Shown here in pieces: positions 8,426 through 17,237 of a stretch of 64,000 nt of DNA. The notes under the pieces are model-generated. The model was not told where the DNA came from. It did not search any database and worked only from the letters and a program-made list of their open reading frames with translations. The stretch's first letter is position 1, and the number at the start of each line of letters is the position of its first letter. The DNA lies in NCBI RefSeq assembly GCF_001427665.1, contig NZ_LMHC01000012.1:249223-313222 (forward strand). Direction: 5' to 3'. The translations under genes and the position numbers were made by a program. The DNA is from Caulobacter sp. Root655 (GTDB lineage Bacteria; Pseudomonadota; Alphaproteobacteria; Caulobacterales; Caulobacteraceae).

Positions 8426-11122
8426 ATGTCTCACTACAAGCTGCTCGCCGCCGCCAGCGGTCTGGCCCTGATGGCCGCCGCCGGCGCCCACGCCCAGACG
8501 GCCGCGCCGGCCTCCGACACCGCCCAGGTCGATGAAGTCGTCGTCACCGGCGTGCGCAAGAGCCTGCGCGACGCCCTGGCCGTCAAACAGGGTTCGGACA
8601 AGGTGGTCGAGGCGATCTCGGCCAAGGACATCGGCGTGCTGCCCGATGTCACCATCGCCGAATCCATCGCCCGCCTGCCCGGCGTCAACGCCACTCGCGA
8701 CCGCGGCAACGACAGCCAGGCCGTCGTGCGCGGCCTGGGCGCGCGCCTGGTGCTGGGCACCATCAACAATCGCGAAGTCGCCTCCAGCGAGCCGGACCGC
8801 AACGTCCGCTGGGAAATCTACCCGTCGGAAGTCGTCTCGGGCGTGCAGGTCTACAAGTCGCAGTCGGCCGACCTGATCGCCGGCGGCGTGGCCGCGACCA
8901 TCAACATCTCGACCATCGATCCGCTGGACTATCGCGGCCCCAGCGTCGTGCTGCGCGCCGGCCCGGTCTATTACGACGGCGGCAAGGACATCCCGAACTA
9001 CGGCCAGACCGGCTACCGGGCCTCGGGCTCGTTCGTCCACAAGTTCAACGACGACCTGGCCGTGGTGCTGGGCCTGACCTCGCAGAAGCAGAAGAACGGC
9101 TACACCTCGTTCCAGGGCTGGGGCTACAACGACTCGGTCATGCGCCAGCCCCAGGGCGCCAGCGACTACAGCGGCGACCTGAACGGCGACGGCAAGGTCG
9201 ATCCCACCCCGTGGGGCATGCAGCTGGAGATCAAGAAGATCGACCAGAAGCGCAACGGCGTTTCGACCGGCCTGCAGTGGAAGCCGACCGATCACTTCGA
9301 GCTGAAGGCCGACGTCCTCTATTCCGACATCAAGATCACGGAAAACCAGGACCAGCAGATCTACGCCCAGAACATGGGCAACTGGAACAACGGCAACTGG
9401 GGCGACTACAACGCTTCGGGCGCGTCCTACACCCTGGTGAACGGCGACGTGGTGGCCGCCACCCTGCCCTACGCCGCCGTCACCTCGGTGATCGCGCGCT
9501 ACACCGAGGACAAGAAACTGTGGGCCGGCGGCCTGAACGGCAAATGGACCAACGACGCCTGGACCGTGGCGGGCGACCTCTCCTATTCGAAGGCCGAGCG
9601 TCGGAACAACTGGCGGGCCGTGCGCACCGAGGTCTATCCGGCCTCGCTGACCTACGACACCCGCGCCGGCGTCAAGCCCAGCGTCACCACCTCGGAAGAC
9701 CCCACCAAGCTGGCCCAGGTGGCCCCCAGCTATCGCGGCGGCCAGAACGACGGCCCCGAGCATCTGAACGACGAGTTGATGGCCGGCGCCTTCGACGCCA
9801 CCCGCGACTTCTCGGGCGGCGCGTTCAAGAGCCTGCAGTTCGGCGCGCGCTATTCCGACCGCGTCAAGGACCACGACCAGGCCTCGTGGGCGACCTGCCC
9901 CAACCCCGGCAACCTGCCCGTCACCAGCCCCATCGTGAAGGACCAGACCTGGGGCACGTGCTTCCAGTCGGTCACCCTGCCCGCCAGCCTGTTCAGTTCC
10001 TACAACATCGGCAGCTTCAACGTGCCGAGCATCCTGACCGGCGACCTGGACGCCATCGCCAAGGCCGCCTACGGCGACCACGGCTTCGACGCCGCCAACG
10101 CCGTCGACAACCTGGCCCAGCGCTGGCGCGTGCATGAGAAGGTGGCCGAAGCCTACGGCAAGCTGAACTTCGCCGCCGACAGCATCGGCGGCGCCTGGAT
10201 GACCGGCAATGTCGGCGTCCGCGTGGTCAGCACCAAGACCGACAGCGAGGGCTATCGTCAGAACCCGGGCCTGGCGACCTTCTCGGCCGTCTCGGTCGGC
10301 AACGACTATACCGACGTGCTGCCCAGCGCGAACGTCAAGCTCGACTTCGACCAGGGCCGCGTGCTGCGCTTCGGCCTGGCCCAGGTCGTGGCCCGTCCGC
10401 CGCTCGACGAGCTGCGCGCCAGCCGCACCCTGACCACCTGGGCGCCCTTTACCGGCTCGGCGGGCAATCCCGACCTGAAGCCGTTCAAGGCCATCCAGTT
10501 CGACGCCTCGGCCGAGTGGTACTTCCGTCCTGAAAGCCTGGTGGCCGCGTCCTACTACTACAAGGACGTCGACACCTATATCGGCTGGAAGCAGACGCCC
10601 GAGACCTACAACGGGATCACCTACGCGGTGTCGAGCCCGGTCAATGGCGGCGGCGGCTATATCCAGGGCCTGGAGCTGACCTTCCAGACGCCGTTCTTCT
10701 TCCTGCCGGGTCCGCTCAGCAAGTTCGGCGTCTATTCGAACTACGCCTATGTCGACTCCAACCTGAAGGAGTTCCAGCCGGTCACCAAGCCGCTCACCCT
10801 CACGGGCCTGGCCAAGGACACCGTCACGCTGGACCTGTGGTACGCCAACGGCCCGTTCGAAGGCCGTATCGGCTACAAGCACCACAGCCCGATGACCGTG
10901 ATCTACGGCTGGAGCGGCGCCGACCTGCAGACCCTGGAATCGGAAAGCACCTTCGACTTCAGCTCGTCCTATCAGATCACCGACAAGATCGGCGTGCGCT
11001 TCCAGGTCAACAACCTGACCAACGAGCGCCTGCGGATGTATCGCGACAACACGCCTGATCGTCTGGGCCGGTACGACCTGTACGGCCGCCGCTACCTGAT
11101 GGACGTGACGGTGAAGTTCTAG
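8426..11122 (+). CDS. TonB-dependent outer-membrane receptor (sugar-type)
   Basis: This 898-residue receptor starts at the ATG at 8426, behind GGGGAGG (8411-8417). An in-frame ATG at 8333 adds residues unlike a signal peptide. A Sec signal (LLAAASGLALMAAAGAHAQ) is followed by the TonB-box-like region (VDEVVVTGVRKSLRDAL), a plug domain with SIARLPGVNATRDRGND, and a beta-barrel ending in YLMDVTVKF with the required C-terminal aromatic. It takes up substrate across the outer membrane using TonB energy. The GH2 beta-galactosidase immediately downstream suggests a galactoside or oligosaccharide ligand, which is inference. Confidence 0.92.
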   Translation: MSHYKLLAAASGLALMAAAGAHAQTAAPASDTAQVDEVVVTGVRKSLRDALAVKQGSDKVVEAISAKDIGVLPDVTIAESIARLPGVNATRDRGNDSQAVVRGLGARLVLGTINNREVASSEPDRNVRWEIYPSEVVSGVQVYKSQSADLIAGGVAATINISTIDPLDYRGPSVVLRAGPVYYDGGKDIPNYGQTGYRASGSFVHKFNDDLAVVLGLTSQKQKNGYTSFQGWGYNDSVMRQPQGASDYSGDLNGDGKVDPTPWGMQLEIKKIDQKRNGVSTGLQWKPTDHFELKADVLYSDIKITENQDQQIYAQNMGNWNNGNWGDYNASGASYTLVNGDVVAATLPYAAVTSVIARYTEDKKLWAGGLNGKWTNDAWTVAGDLSYSKAERRNNWRAVRTEVYPASLTYDTRAGVKPSVTTSEDPTKLAQVAPSYRGGQNDGPEHLNDELMAGAFDATRDFSGGAFKSLQFGARYSDRVKDHDQASWATCPNPGNLPVTSPIVKDQTWGTCFQSVTLPASLFSSYNIGSFNVPSILTGDLDAIAKAAYGDHGFDAANAVDNLAQRWRVHEKVAEAYGKLNFAADSIGGAWMTGNVGVRVVSTKTDSEGYRQNPGLATFSAVSVGNDYTDVLPSANVKLDFDQGRVLRFGLAQVVARPPLDELRASRTLTTWAPFTGSAGNPDLKPFKAIQFDASAEWYFRPESLVAASYYYKDVDTYIGWKQTPETYNGITYAVSSPVNGGGGYIQGLELTFQTPFFFLPGPLSKFGVYSNYAYVDSNLKEFQPVTKPLTLTGLAKDTVTLDLWYANGPFEGRIGYKHHSPMTVIYGWSGADLQTLESESTFDFSSSYQITDKIGVRFQVNNLTNERLRMYRDNTPDRLGRYDLYGRRYLMDVTVKF

Positions 11123-11256
11123 GGCGCTTCCCTCCTCTGTCCGTTTTCCCGGCGAAGGCCGGGACCCAGATTCATCCGGAGCCTCTCGTGGGTTTCACCT
11201 GGGCCCCGACCTTCGTCGGGGAAACGGATTTAGGAGCGCCCGCCATTTAGCTCTAG
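11119..11256. repeat. CTAG-bounded composite inverted repeat, copy 1
   Basis: The element runs from CTAG at 11119 to CTAG at 11253-11256. Inside, the arm CCCGGCGAAGGCCGGGACCC pairs with a GGGCCCCGACCTTCGTCGGGG-type arm. The loop (GATTCATC...CTCGTGGGTTTCACC) nearly matches copy 3 at 50966-51136 in opposite orientation. The first CTAG contains the TAG stop codon of the TonB receptor gene. Confidence 0.75.
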
Positions 11257-11292
11257 GCATCATCACACCTCCCCGATGATCCTGCGCCTGGG

Positions 11293-11321
11293 GAGGAAGC
11301 TTCGCGCTTCCTCTCTTTTTT
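11293..11321 (+). terminator. Intrinsic terminator just upstream of the beta-galactosidase gene
   Basis: GAGGAAGC (11293-11300) and GCTTCCTC (11306-11313) form a perfect 8-bp stem around TTCGC, followed by TCTTTTTT. It lies between the TonB receptor and the GH2 gene and ends only 19 bases before the GH2 ATG. It could end receptor transcripts or act as an attenuator in the GH2 leader. Confidence 0.7.
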
Positions 11322-11340
11322 CTTTCCGCGTGAGGGACCC

Positions 11341-13872
11341 ATGGTCGATTTCAGCCGCCGCCAAGCCCTGGCCGCCACCGCCGGCGCCGCCGCCCTGGCC
11401 GCCGCGTCCTCGGCCGGCGCCGCCGCCAAGCCCGCAACCCCCGCGACGCCCGCGCCACTCGCCATCGACCTCACCCCCCGCGAGCGGCTGTCGCTCGACT
11501 TCGGCTGGCGCTTCGCCCTGGGCCACGCCCAGGACCCGGCCCGCGATTTCGGGTTCGGCGCCAACCAGCGCACCTACGCCAAGGCCGGGGCGAGCGCCGC
11601 GAACTGGTGGGTGGCCGGCGCGGCCCAGCCCGCCTTCGACGACAGCGCCTGGGCCCCGGTGACCCTGCCCCACGACTGGGGCGTCACCCTGCCCTTCGTC
11701 GACAACCCCGCCTACAAGCCCGCGGGCAAGCCCGACGACGAGGACTTGCGCGCCGCCCACGGCTACAAGCCTCTGGGCCGCGAGTTCCCCGACACCAGCG
11801 TCGGCTGGTACCGCAAGACCTTCGCCCTGCCCGCCGCCGACGCCGGCAAGCGGCTGTCGATCGAGTTCGACGGCGCCTTCCGCGACGCCCTGGTCATCGT
11901 CAACGGCTACGTCCTCGGCCACGAGGACAGCGGCTACAGCCCGTTCCGCGTCGACATCACCGATATCGCCAATCTCGGCGGCGACAACAGCCTGGTGGTC
12001 CGCGTCGACGCCTCGATCGGCGAGGGCTGGTTCTACGAAGGCGCGGGCCTCTACCGCCACGTCTGGCTGGTCAAGACCGCCCCGGTCCACGTGCCGCGAT
12101 GGGGCGTCTTCGTCCGCGCCAAGCTCGACGGGACGGTCACCATCGACACCGACCTGATCAACGAGTCCGACGCGGCCGCCGCCTATGAGCTGCTGCAGAC
12201 CGTGCTCGACGGCCAGGGCCGGCCGGTGCTGACGCCGATGGCCGCCCAGGGCCGCCTGCCGGCCTGGGAGCGCCAGTCGCTGTCGCAGACCGTCCAGCTT
12301 GCCAATCCGGTGTTGTGGTCGCTGGAGAACCCGCACCTCTACAGCCTGGTGACCGAGGTCAAGGTCGGTGGCGCCGTGGTCGACCGCTTCGTCACCCCGT
12401 TCGGCGTGCGCTCGATCGCCTTCGACGCCGACAAGGGCTTCCTGCTCAACGGCCAGTCGGTGAAGCTGAAGGGGACCTGCAACCACCAGGACCACGCCGG
12501 CGTGGGCGCGGCCATCCCCGACGCCCTGCAGGTCTGGCGGCTGGAACAGCTGAAGAGCATGGGCTGCAACGCCTATCGCGCCGCGCACAACCCGCCGACG
12601 CCGGAATTGCTCGACGCCTGCGACCGCCTGGGCGTCCTGGTGATCGACGAGACCCGGCGGATGTCCAGCGACGAGACCTCGCTGGACGAGCTGGAGCGGC
12701 TGGTCCGCCGCGACCGCAACCATCCCAGCGTCATCCTGTGGTCGATCGGCAACGAGGAGCCCCAACAGGGCACGGCGCGCGGCGCCAAGGTGGCCCGCAC
12801 GATGAAGCGGCTGGTCAATCGCCTGGACCCGACCCGGCCGATCACCGCCGCCATGGACTCCGGTTTCGGCGAGGGCATCACCGAGGTCATCGACGTCATC
12901 GGCTTCAACTACCGCCACGAGAAGATGGACGACTTCCACGCCCGCTTCCCGCACATCCCGATCATCGGCACCGAGAGCGCCAGCACCGTGGCGACGCGCG
13001 GCGAATACGCCCGCGACGACGCCAAGTCCTACGTCCCGGCCTACGACACCGAGCACCCCTGGTGGGCGACCACGGCCGAGAAATGGTGGAGCCACGCCGC
13101 CGACCGGCCGTGGATGGGCGGCGGCTTCATCTGGACCGGCTTCGACTATCGCGGCGAGCCGACGCCGTTCAACCGCTGGCCCAGCATCAGCTCGCACTTC
13201 GGGGCGCTCGACACCTGCGGCTTCCCGAAGGACAACTATTTCTACTACCGCGCCTGGTGGCGGTCCGAGCCGCTGCTGCACCTGCTGCCGCACTGGAACT
13301 GGGAAGGCCGCGAGGGCCAGCCGATCGCGGTCTGGGCGCACAGCAATTGCGACCGGGTCGAGCTGTTCCTGAACGGCAAGAGCCAGGGGGTCCGCGACGT
13401 CGCCCGCAACCACCATGTCGAATGGTCCGTGCCCTACGCCCCGGGCGTCATCGAGGCCCACGGCTACAAGGGCGGCAAGGTCATCCTGCGCGAACGCCGC
13501 GAAACGGCCGGCCCGGCCGCCGCCCTGCGCCTGACCACGGATCGCCACGACCTGGCCGCCGACGGCCAGGACGTGGCGATCCTCAAGGTCGAGGTGCTCG
13601 ACGCCAAGGGCCGCCCGGTCCCGCGCGCCGACGCCCTGGTCTCGTTCGCCGTGGCCGGCCCCGGCCAGGTGATCGGGGTCGGCAACGGAAACCCCACCAG
13701 CCACGAGCCCGACGTCGCCAGCCAGCGCAAAGCCTTCAACGGCCTGTGCCAGGCGATCGTCCGCACACGGCGCGGCGAGGCGGGCGAGCTGCGGGTCACG
13801 GCGTCGGCGCCAGGGCTGAAGGCGGCGTCGGTGAGCCTGAAGGTCGAGGGCGGACGGTTGGCGACGCTGTAG
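11341..13872 (+). CDS. Tat-exported glycoside hydrolase family 2 (beta-galactosidase-like)
   Basis: This protein is 843 residues long. The N-terminus carries a twin-arginine signal (DFSRRQALAATAGAAALAA), so it is probably periplasmic. It has the GH2 sugar-binding, Ig-like and TIM-barrel domains. The barrel shows the entry motif GFLLNGQSVKLKGTCNHQDH, the acid/base Glu in SIGNEEPQ and the nucleophile Glu in IIGTESAST. The C-terminal region has extra Ig-like domains (DUF4982-like), as in GalB-type enzymes. Pairing with the upstream TonB receptor suggests that imported galactosides are cleaved in the periplasm. Exact bond specificity is not readable from sequence. GAGGG precedes the ATG. Confidence 0.9.
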   Translation: MVDFSRRQALAATAGAAALAAASSAGAAAKPATPATPAPLAIDLTPRERLSLDFGWRFALGHAQDPARDFGFGANQRTYAKAGASAANWWVAGAAQPAFDDSAWAPVTLPHDWGVTLPFVDNPAYKPAGKPDDEDLRAAHGYKPLGREFPDTSVGWYRKTFALPAADAGKRLSIEFDGAFRDALVIVNGYVLGHEDSGYSPFRVDITDIANLGGDNSLVVRVDASIGEGWFYEGAGLYRHVWLVKTAPVHVPRWGVFVRAKLDGTVTIDTDLINESDAAAAYELLQTVLDGQGRPVLTPMAAQGRLPAWERQSLSQTVQLANPVLWSLENPHLYSLVTEVKVGGAVVDRFVTPFGVRSIAFDADKGFLLNGQSVKLKGTCNHQDHAGVGAAIPDALQVWRLEQLKSMGCNAYRAAHNPPTPELLDACDRLGVLVIDETRRMSSDETSLDELERLVRRDRNHPSVILWSIGNEEPQQGTARGAKVARTMKRLVNRLDPTRPITAAMDSGFGEGITEVIDVIGFNYRHEKMDDFHARFPHIPIIGTESASTVATRGEYARDDAKSYVPAYDTEHPWWATTAEKWWSHAADRPWMGGGFIWTGFDYRGEPTPFNRWPSISSHFGALDTCGFPKDNYFYYRAWWRSEPLLHLLPHWNWEGREGQPIAVWAHSNCDRVELFLNGKSQGVRDVARNHHVEWSVPYAPGVIEAHGYKGGKVILRERRETAGPAAALRLTTDRHDLAADGQDVAILKVEVLDAKGRPVPRADALVSFAVAGPGQVIGVGNGNPTSHEPDVASQRKAFNGLCQAIVRTRRGEAGELRVTASAPGLKAASVSLKVEGGRLATL

Positions 13873-13881
13873 TTGGTACAT

Positions 13882-13914
13882 CCGTCATCCCGGGCCTTGT
13901 GCCCGGGATGACGG
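13882..13914. terminator. Perfect 14-bp hairpin between convergent genes
   Basis: CCGTCATCCCGGGC (13882-13895) pairs perfectly with GCCCGGGATGACGG (13901-13914) around CTTGT. It sits between the stops of the GH2 gene (+) and the Rieske gene (-), so it can serve both. No T-run follows on either strand, so it may equally be a dispersed palindromic repeat. Confidence 0.55.
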
Positions 13915-13933
13915 TGGTGAGGGGGCGACAGCC

Positions 13934-14953
13934 CTACAGCCAGATCGTATGCGGCCCGTCCACGCCCGGCTCCAGTCGCTCCCCCTGATACAGCCGGGTC
14001 AGCGGAACCGTCACCCGATCCGTCGGCCCCGACTTGAACCTGGGCCCGCCGAACGCGGTGATGGTGGCGTGCTGCTTGTCCAGCGCCACCCGGTCCTGTT
14101 CGGAGACCGGCCGCACGAAGGCCAGGATCGCCTGGCGCTTCAGCCAGGCCGGGGCTCGGCCCTTGGGCGTGGTCCAGCAGCCGAACGCCCGGTAGCGCTC
14201 TTGCGTCTCCGGCACGAAGAAGGCGGTGGCGCACAGGGTCAGGCCCTTGGGTCCCTCCCAGCGACCCTGGAAGGTGATCGGCGGGATGTAGCGGCCGACG
14301 CTGCGCTGGCGCTCGCCCTCCAGCAGCCGCGACATCCAGCCGCGATCGGGGTCGTCCTGGTCGTAGGCCACCTCGAAGCCGTCCTCGCGGAAGGTCAGGG
14401 TCTGGCGCACCGGCTGGCGCGCGCGGCTGACGCGGATCAGCCCGTCGTGGATGAAGTTGGTGTGGAACGGGTCGAGGATGTTCTCCAGGGCGTCCAGGGC
14501 CCGGCCGCGCCAGGGATCGCGCGTCCACCAGAAGTGGTCATGGTCCGGGTCGCCGACCAGCGGCGGCAGTTCCAGTTGCGGCGGCGGGCCATCGCCAACC
14601 TCCAGCTTGACGAAGATCGCCCCGTGCCGCTCGGCCACGGCCAGGGTCCGCGCGCCCAGCCTGCCCAGCGCCGCCGCCTCGCCGGCCCCCGGAGCTTCGA
14701 CACAAGCCCCTGCCCCGTCGAACCGCCAGCCGTGATAGGAGCACATCAGCGTCCCGTCCCGCAGCTTGCCGTCCGACAGCGGATAGTTGCGGTGCGGACA
14801 GCGGTCCTCCAGCGCGGCCACCGCGCCGCCCACGCCCCGGAACAGCACGATCGGCACGCCGCCGATCTGGCGGGCCAGCGGCTTGGCCCGCAGCTGCCGC
14901 GACAGGGCGATCGGGGCCCAGGCGGACGAAAGGCCGGCGGGAAACGGCGTCAT
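13934..14953 (-). CDS. Rieske [2Fe-2S] non-heme iron oxygenase
   Basis: This 339-residue oxygenase alpha-subunit-like protein has a Rieske cluster site CPHRNYPLSDG with CSYHGW, and the mononuclear iron motif ENILDPFHTNFIH (Asp and two His). It resembles Rieske enzymes that hydroxylate, demethylate or desaturate natural-product or aromatic substrates. I place the start at the ATG (MTPFPAGL) that overlaps the upstream stop as ATGA. A longer frame exists but adds poor sequence. It is the last gene of the seven-gene operon, so it may tailor the product. No dedicated reductase is adjacent. Confidence 0.88.
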   Translation of the reverse strand: MTPFPAGLSSAWAPIALSRQLRAKPLARQIGGVPIVLFRGVGGAVAALEDRCPHRNYPLSDGKLRDGTLMCSYHGWRFDGAGACVEAPGAGEAAALGRLGARTLAVAERHGAIFVKLEVGDGPPPQLELPPLVGDPDHDHFWWTRDPWRGRALDALENILDPFHTNFIHDGLIRVSRARQPVRQTLTFREDGFEVAYDQDDPDRGWMSRLLEGERQRSVGRYIPPITFQGRWEGPKGLTLCATAFFVPETQERYRAFGCWTTPKGRAPAWLKRQAILAFVRPVSEQDRVALDKQHATITAFGGPRFKSGPTDRVTVPLTRLYQGERLEPGVDGPHTIWL

Positions 14954-16080
14954 CACAGGGCGATCCTCTCCAGGCTGGGCGTCATCGCCGCCAGCGCGCG
15001 GGCCAGCAGGCCGTAGCCGATCCGCCGCCACCACGGCAGATGGTCGTCGAACACCGCCATGAACTCCAGCGCCGGTTGCGCGCCCCGGTGGCGCTTGAAC
15101 GCCCCGGCGCCGGCCGAATAGTTCACCGCCAGGCCCAGGTCGAGGGCCCGCAGCACCGACAGGCTCATGGCCACGCGGTAGAGCCCCCGGCGCTGGGCCT
15201 GGCCCCGGTCATGCCCCAGCATCGGGCTCGACAGCTGGGTCTCGTGGACATGGTCGGCGGCGAAGGCCTCGATCTGGCCGGACGGGCCCCGGACCACCCG
15301 CAAGCCCAGCACCCCGCTGGCGATGGCCGCGCGCAGCAGGGCTTGGTGGTAGGCCGGATTGGCGTTGGAATACTTGTCCAGATAGACGCCGGCATAGAGG
15401 TCCAGCATCCGCCTCTGGTCGTCCGGCGAAGGGTTGGGCGCGTCCTCGACGCTGAGGCCGTGGGCGGCGGCCAGCTTGAGGTCGGCCTTGACGTCGGTGC
15501 GCGGCGCCCACTGGCGGGCGGGGTCGGGCAGCCGCCAGACGACGCGGCTGACGATCCGCCGGGCGCCCCGGGCGTCCATGGCGGCCAGAAGTCCCGGATG
15601 GTCGGCCACGTTCAGCGAGCGCCAGATGATCGCCCGGTCCGGGAAGGCCTTTCGCAACGCCGCGAGCGCGGGGTCCAGGTCGTCGCCGGTCCAGGACCCG
15701 TAGAGGCTGGTCGAGAACAGCAGGTGGTTCACATAGACCGCCTGGTCGGCGCGGGTCAGCCGCAGCAGGCCCTCGGCGGCCAGCGAGGCGGCGTGGAACA
15801 ACCAGGCCTGCGGCCCCTTCAGGTCGCGGCCGATCTCGTCGCGCACCGCCGGGCCGTAGGTCACGGCCAGCGAGGTCAGCCAGCAGCCCTGGCGGCCGAC
15901 CGGCGCGACGATCGCGAAGGCCCGGTCAGTCAACTGCAAGGCCGACAGCGCGACCCGGGCGTTGGCCAGCGCCCCGTCCGATCCGGCCGTCGCCAAGGCG
16001 CGGACATAGGCGCCGACCTCGGGGGAGCGCCCCCAGTCGAGCCGGGGATCATCGACCGCCAGGACGGCGACGGCGCTCAC
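14953..16080 (-). CDS. Putative GNAT/FemAB-like acyltransferase (unassigned)
   Basis: This 375-residue protein is not one I recognise with certainty. Its C-terminal half resembles GNAT-fold or FemAB-like acyltransferases (HETQLSSPMLGHDRG, then VNYSAGAGAFKRHRGAQP and a FMAVFDDHLP segment). The N-terminal third has no clear domain. It starts at a GTG overlapping the ATP-grasp stop (GTGA), with GGAGA upstream. An ATG at 16098 is an alternative. Its position between the ATP-grasp and Rieske genes implies it acts on the operon's intermediate, perhaps by transferring an acyl or aminoacyl group, which is inference. Confidence 0.5.
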   Translation of the reverse strand: MSAVAVLAVDDPRLDWGRSPEVGAYVRALATAGSDGALANARVALSALQLTDRAFAIVAPVGRQGCWLTSLAVTYGPAVRDEIGRDLKGPQAWLFHAASLAAEGLLRLTRADQAVYVNHLLFSTSLYGSWTGDDLDPALAALRKAFPDRAIIWRSLNVADHPGLLAAMDARGARRIVSRVVWRLPDPARQWAPRTDVKADLKLAAAHGLSVEDAPNPSPDDQRRMLDLYAGVYLDKYSNANPAYHQALLRAAIASGVLGLRVVRGPSGQIEAFAADHVHETQLSSPMLGHDRGQAQRRGLYRVAMSLSVLRALDLGLAVNYSAGAGAFKRHRGAQPALEFMAVFDDHLPWWRRIGYGLLARALAAMTPSLERIAL

Positions 16081-17237
16081 GGCCGGTCTCCATTCCATTC
16101 GATGTCGGCGGTCATCGCGGCGGCGAGGCTCTGGCCCGCCAGCAGCGCCTTGGCCGAGAACCTCAGGCTGTCGGCCAAGGCGCCAAGCAGCGGCCACCGG
16201 TCGCCCGGAGCGCCAATGACGTCCCGCCCCTCGCCCAGGCCTCGCCGCCAGGCGCCCAGCCGCCCCTGGCGCAGCGCGGCGGGCAAGCCGAACAGCCAGT
16301 AGGCCGGAGCGAGATAGCGCAGCGTGGCCGGCGCTGCCTGGACGGGTGGTCCGTCGCCAACCAGGGCGTGGGCCAGGGCCGGGTCGCGGTCGAACAGGTG
16401 GACCCCGCTGGTCGCTCGCGGATTGCACTCCAGCAGCCACGCGCGGCCGCCGGCGTCGACGATGGCGTCGCAGGCGAACTGCCCCTGGCCGGCCACGCCG
16501 GCCAGGATGGCGGCGATGGTCAGCAGGTCGGCGGTCACCCGCCCGGGCGGCGCTTCGAACGCGTAGCTGGCCCCGCCCCCCTCGCGCCAGGTCGAGCCAT
16601 AGGCGCTGAACGCCGTCAGCCGGCCGTCGCGACAGGCGGCGTGGAACGACATCTCGGTCCCGGCGACATGGCGCTGGGCCACCCAGCGCTCGCCCGGCGT
16701 CGGGCGCAGCGCGGCCAGGCGGGCGGGGTCGGGCCGGATCAGGGTCCGCACGCCGAACCGCGAATATTCCGGCTTGAACACCAGGTCGCCGGCCGGCGGC
16801 AGGGCGACCAGGTCGTCCGGACCTTCGAGCGTCCAGGTCTCCGGCATGGGCAGGCCGTGGGCGCCGCAGACCTCGGCGAACAGGGCCTTGGAGTGCAACT
16901 GGTGCAGGGTCTCGAAGTCGGGGGCCAGCAGCCGCGCCTTCAGGTCCGGCCAGCGCCGGGCCAGGGAGGCGAGGTGGAACACCTCCTCGCAGGCCGGCAC
17001 GACCAGGCGCGGGGCCAGACGTTCGACCAGGTCACGCAGGTCGCGTTCGAAGGCCTCGGGACGGACCACCGGCGAGGCGTAGGCGTGGACGCCGGCCGGA
17101 GCGCGCGACCCTCGCGCCATCGCGCACGGCGCGCAGTCGGCCAGGTGCGCGGCGTAGCCGGCGGCGGCGAAGGCCCGCGCCAGGTCCAGGGCGGCGGGGG
17201 CGCGGGCCCCGGTGATCAGGACGACGGGCGCGGTCAT
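16077..17237 (-). CDS. ATP-grasp ligase-like protein
   Basis: This 386-residue protein shows an ATP-grasp layout. It has a Rossmann-like N-terminal domain (VVLITGARAPAALDLARAF), an ATP-binding lysine strand (DLVFKPEYSRFGVR), a middle WVAQRHVAGTEMSFHAAC segment, and the metal-binding end ACDAIVDAGGRAWLLECNPR, similar to carbamoyl-phosphate-synthase-type enzymes. Such enzymes join a carboxylate to an amine or thiol through an acyl phosphate. The substrate is unknown. ATG and GTG overlaps at both ends couple it to the adenylating-enzyme and acyltransferase-like genes. Confidence 0.8.
   Translation of the reverse strand: MTAPVVLITGARAPAALDLARAFAAAGYAAHLADCAPCAMARGSRAPAGVHAYASPVVRPEAFERDLRDLVERLAPRLVVPACEEVFHLASLARRWPDLKARLLAPDFETLHQLHSKALFAEVCGAHGLPMPETWTLEGPDDLVALPPAGDLVFKPEYSRFGVRTLIRPDPARLAALRPTPGERWVAQRHVAGTEMSFHAACRDGRLTAFSAYGSTWREGGGASYAFEAPPGRVTADLLTIAAILAGVAGQGQFACDAIVDAGGRAWLLECNPRATSGVHLFDRDPALAHALVGDGPPVQAAPATLRYLAPAYWLFGLPAALRQGRLGAWRRGLGEGRDVIGAPGDRWPLLGALADSLRFSAKALLAGQSLAAAMTADIEWNGDRP

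Noticed and set aside
13882-13914. Reading the 14-bp hairpin as part of the CTAG repeat family
   Set aside because: It has neither CTAG ends nor the CCGTTTCCCCGGCGAAGG arm, so it is a separate palindrome.
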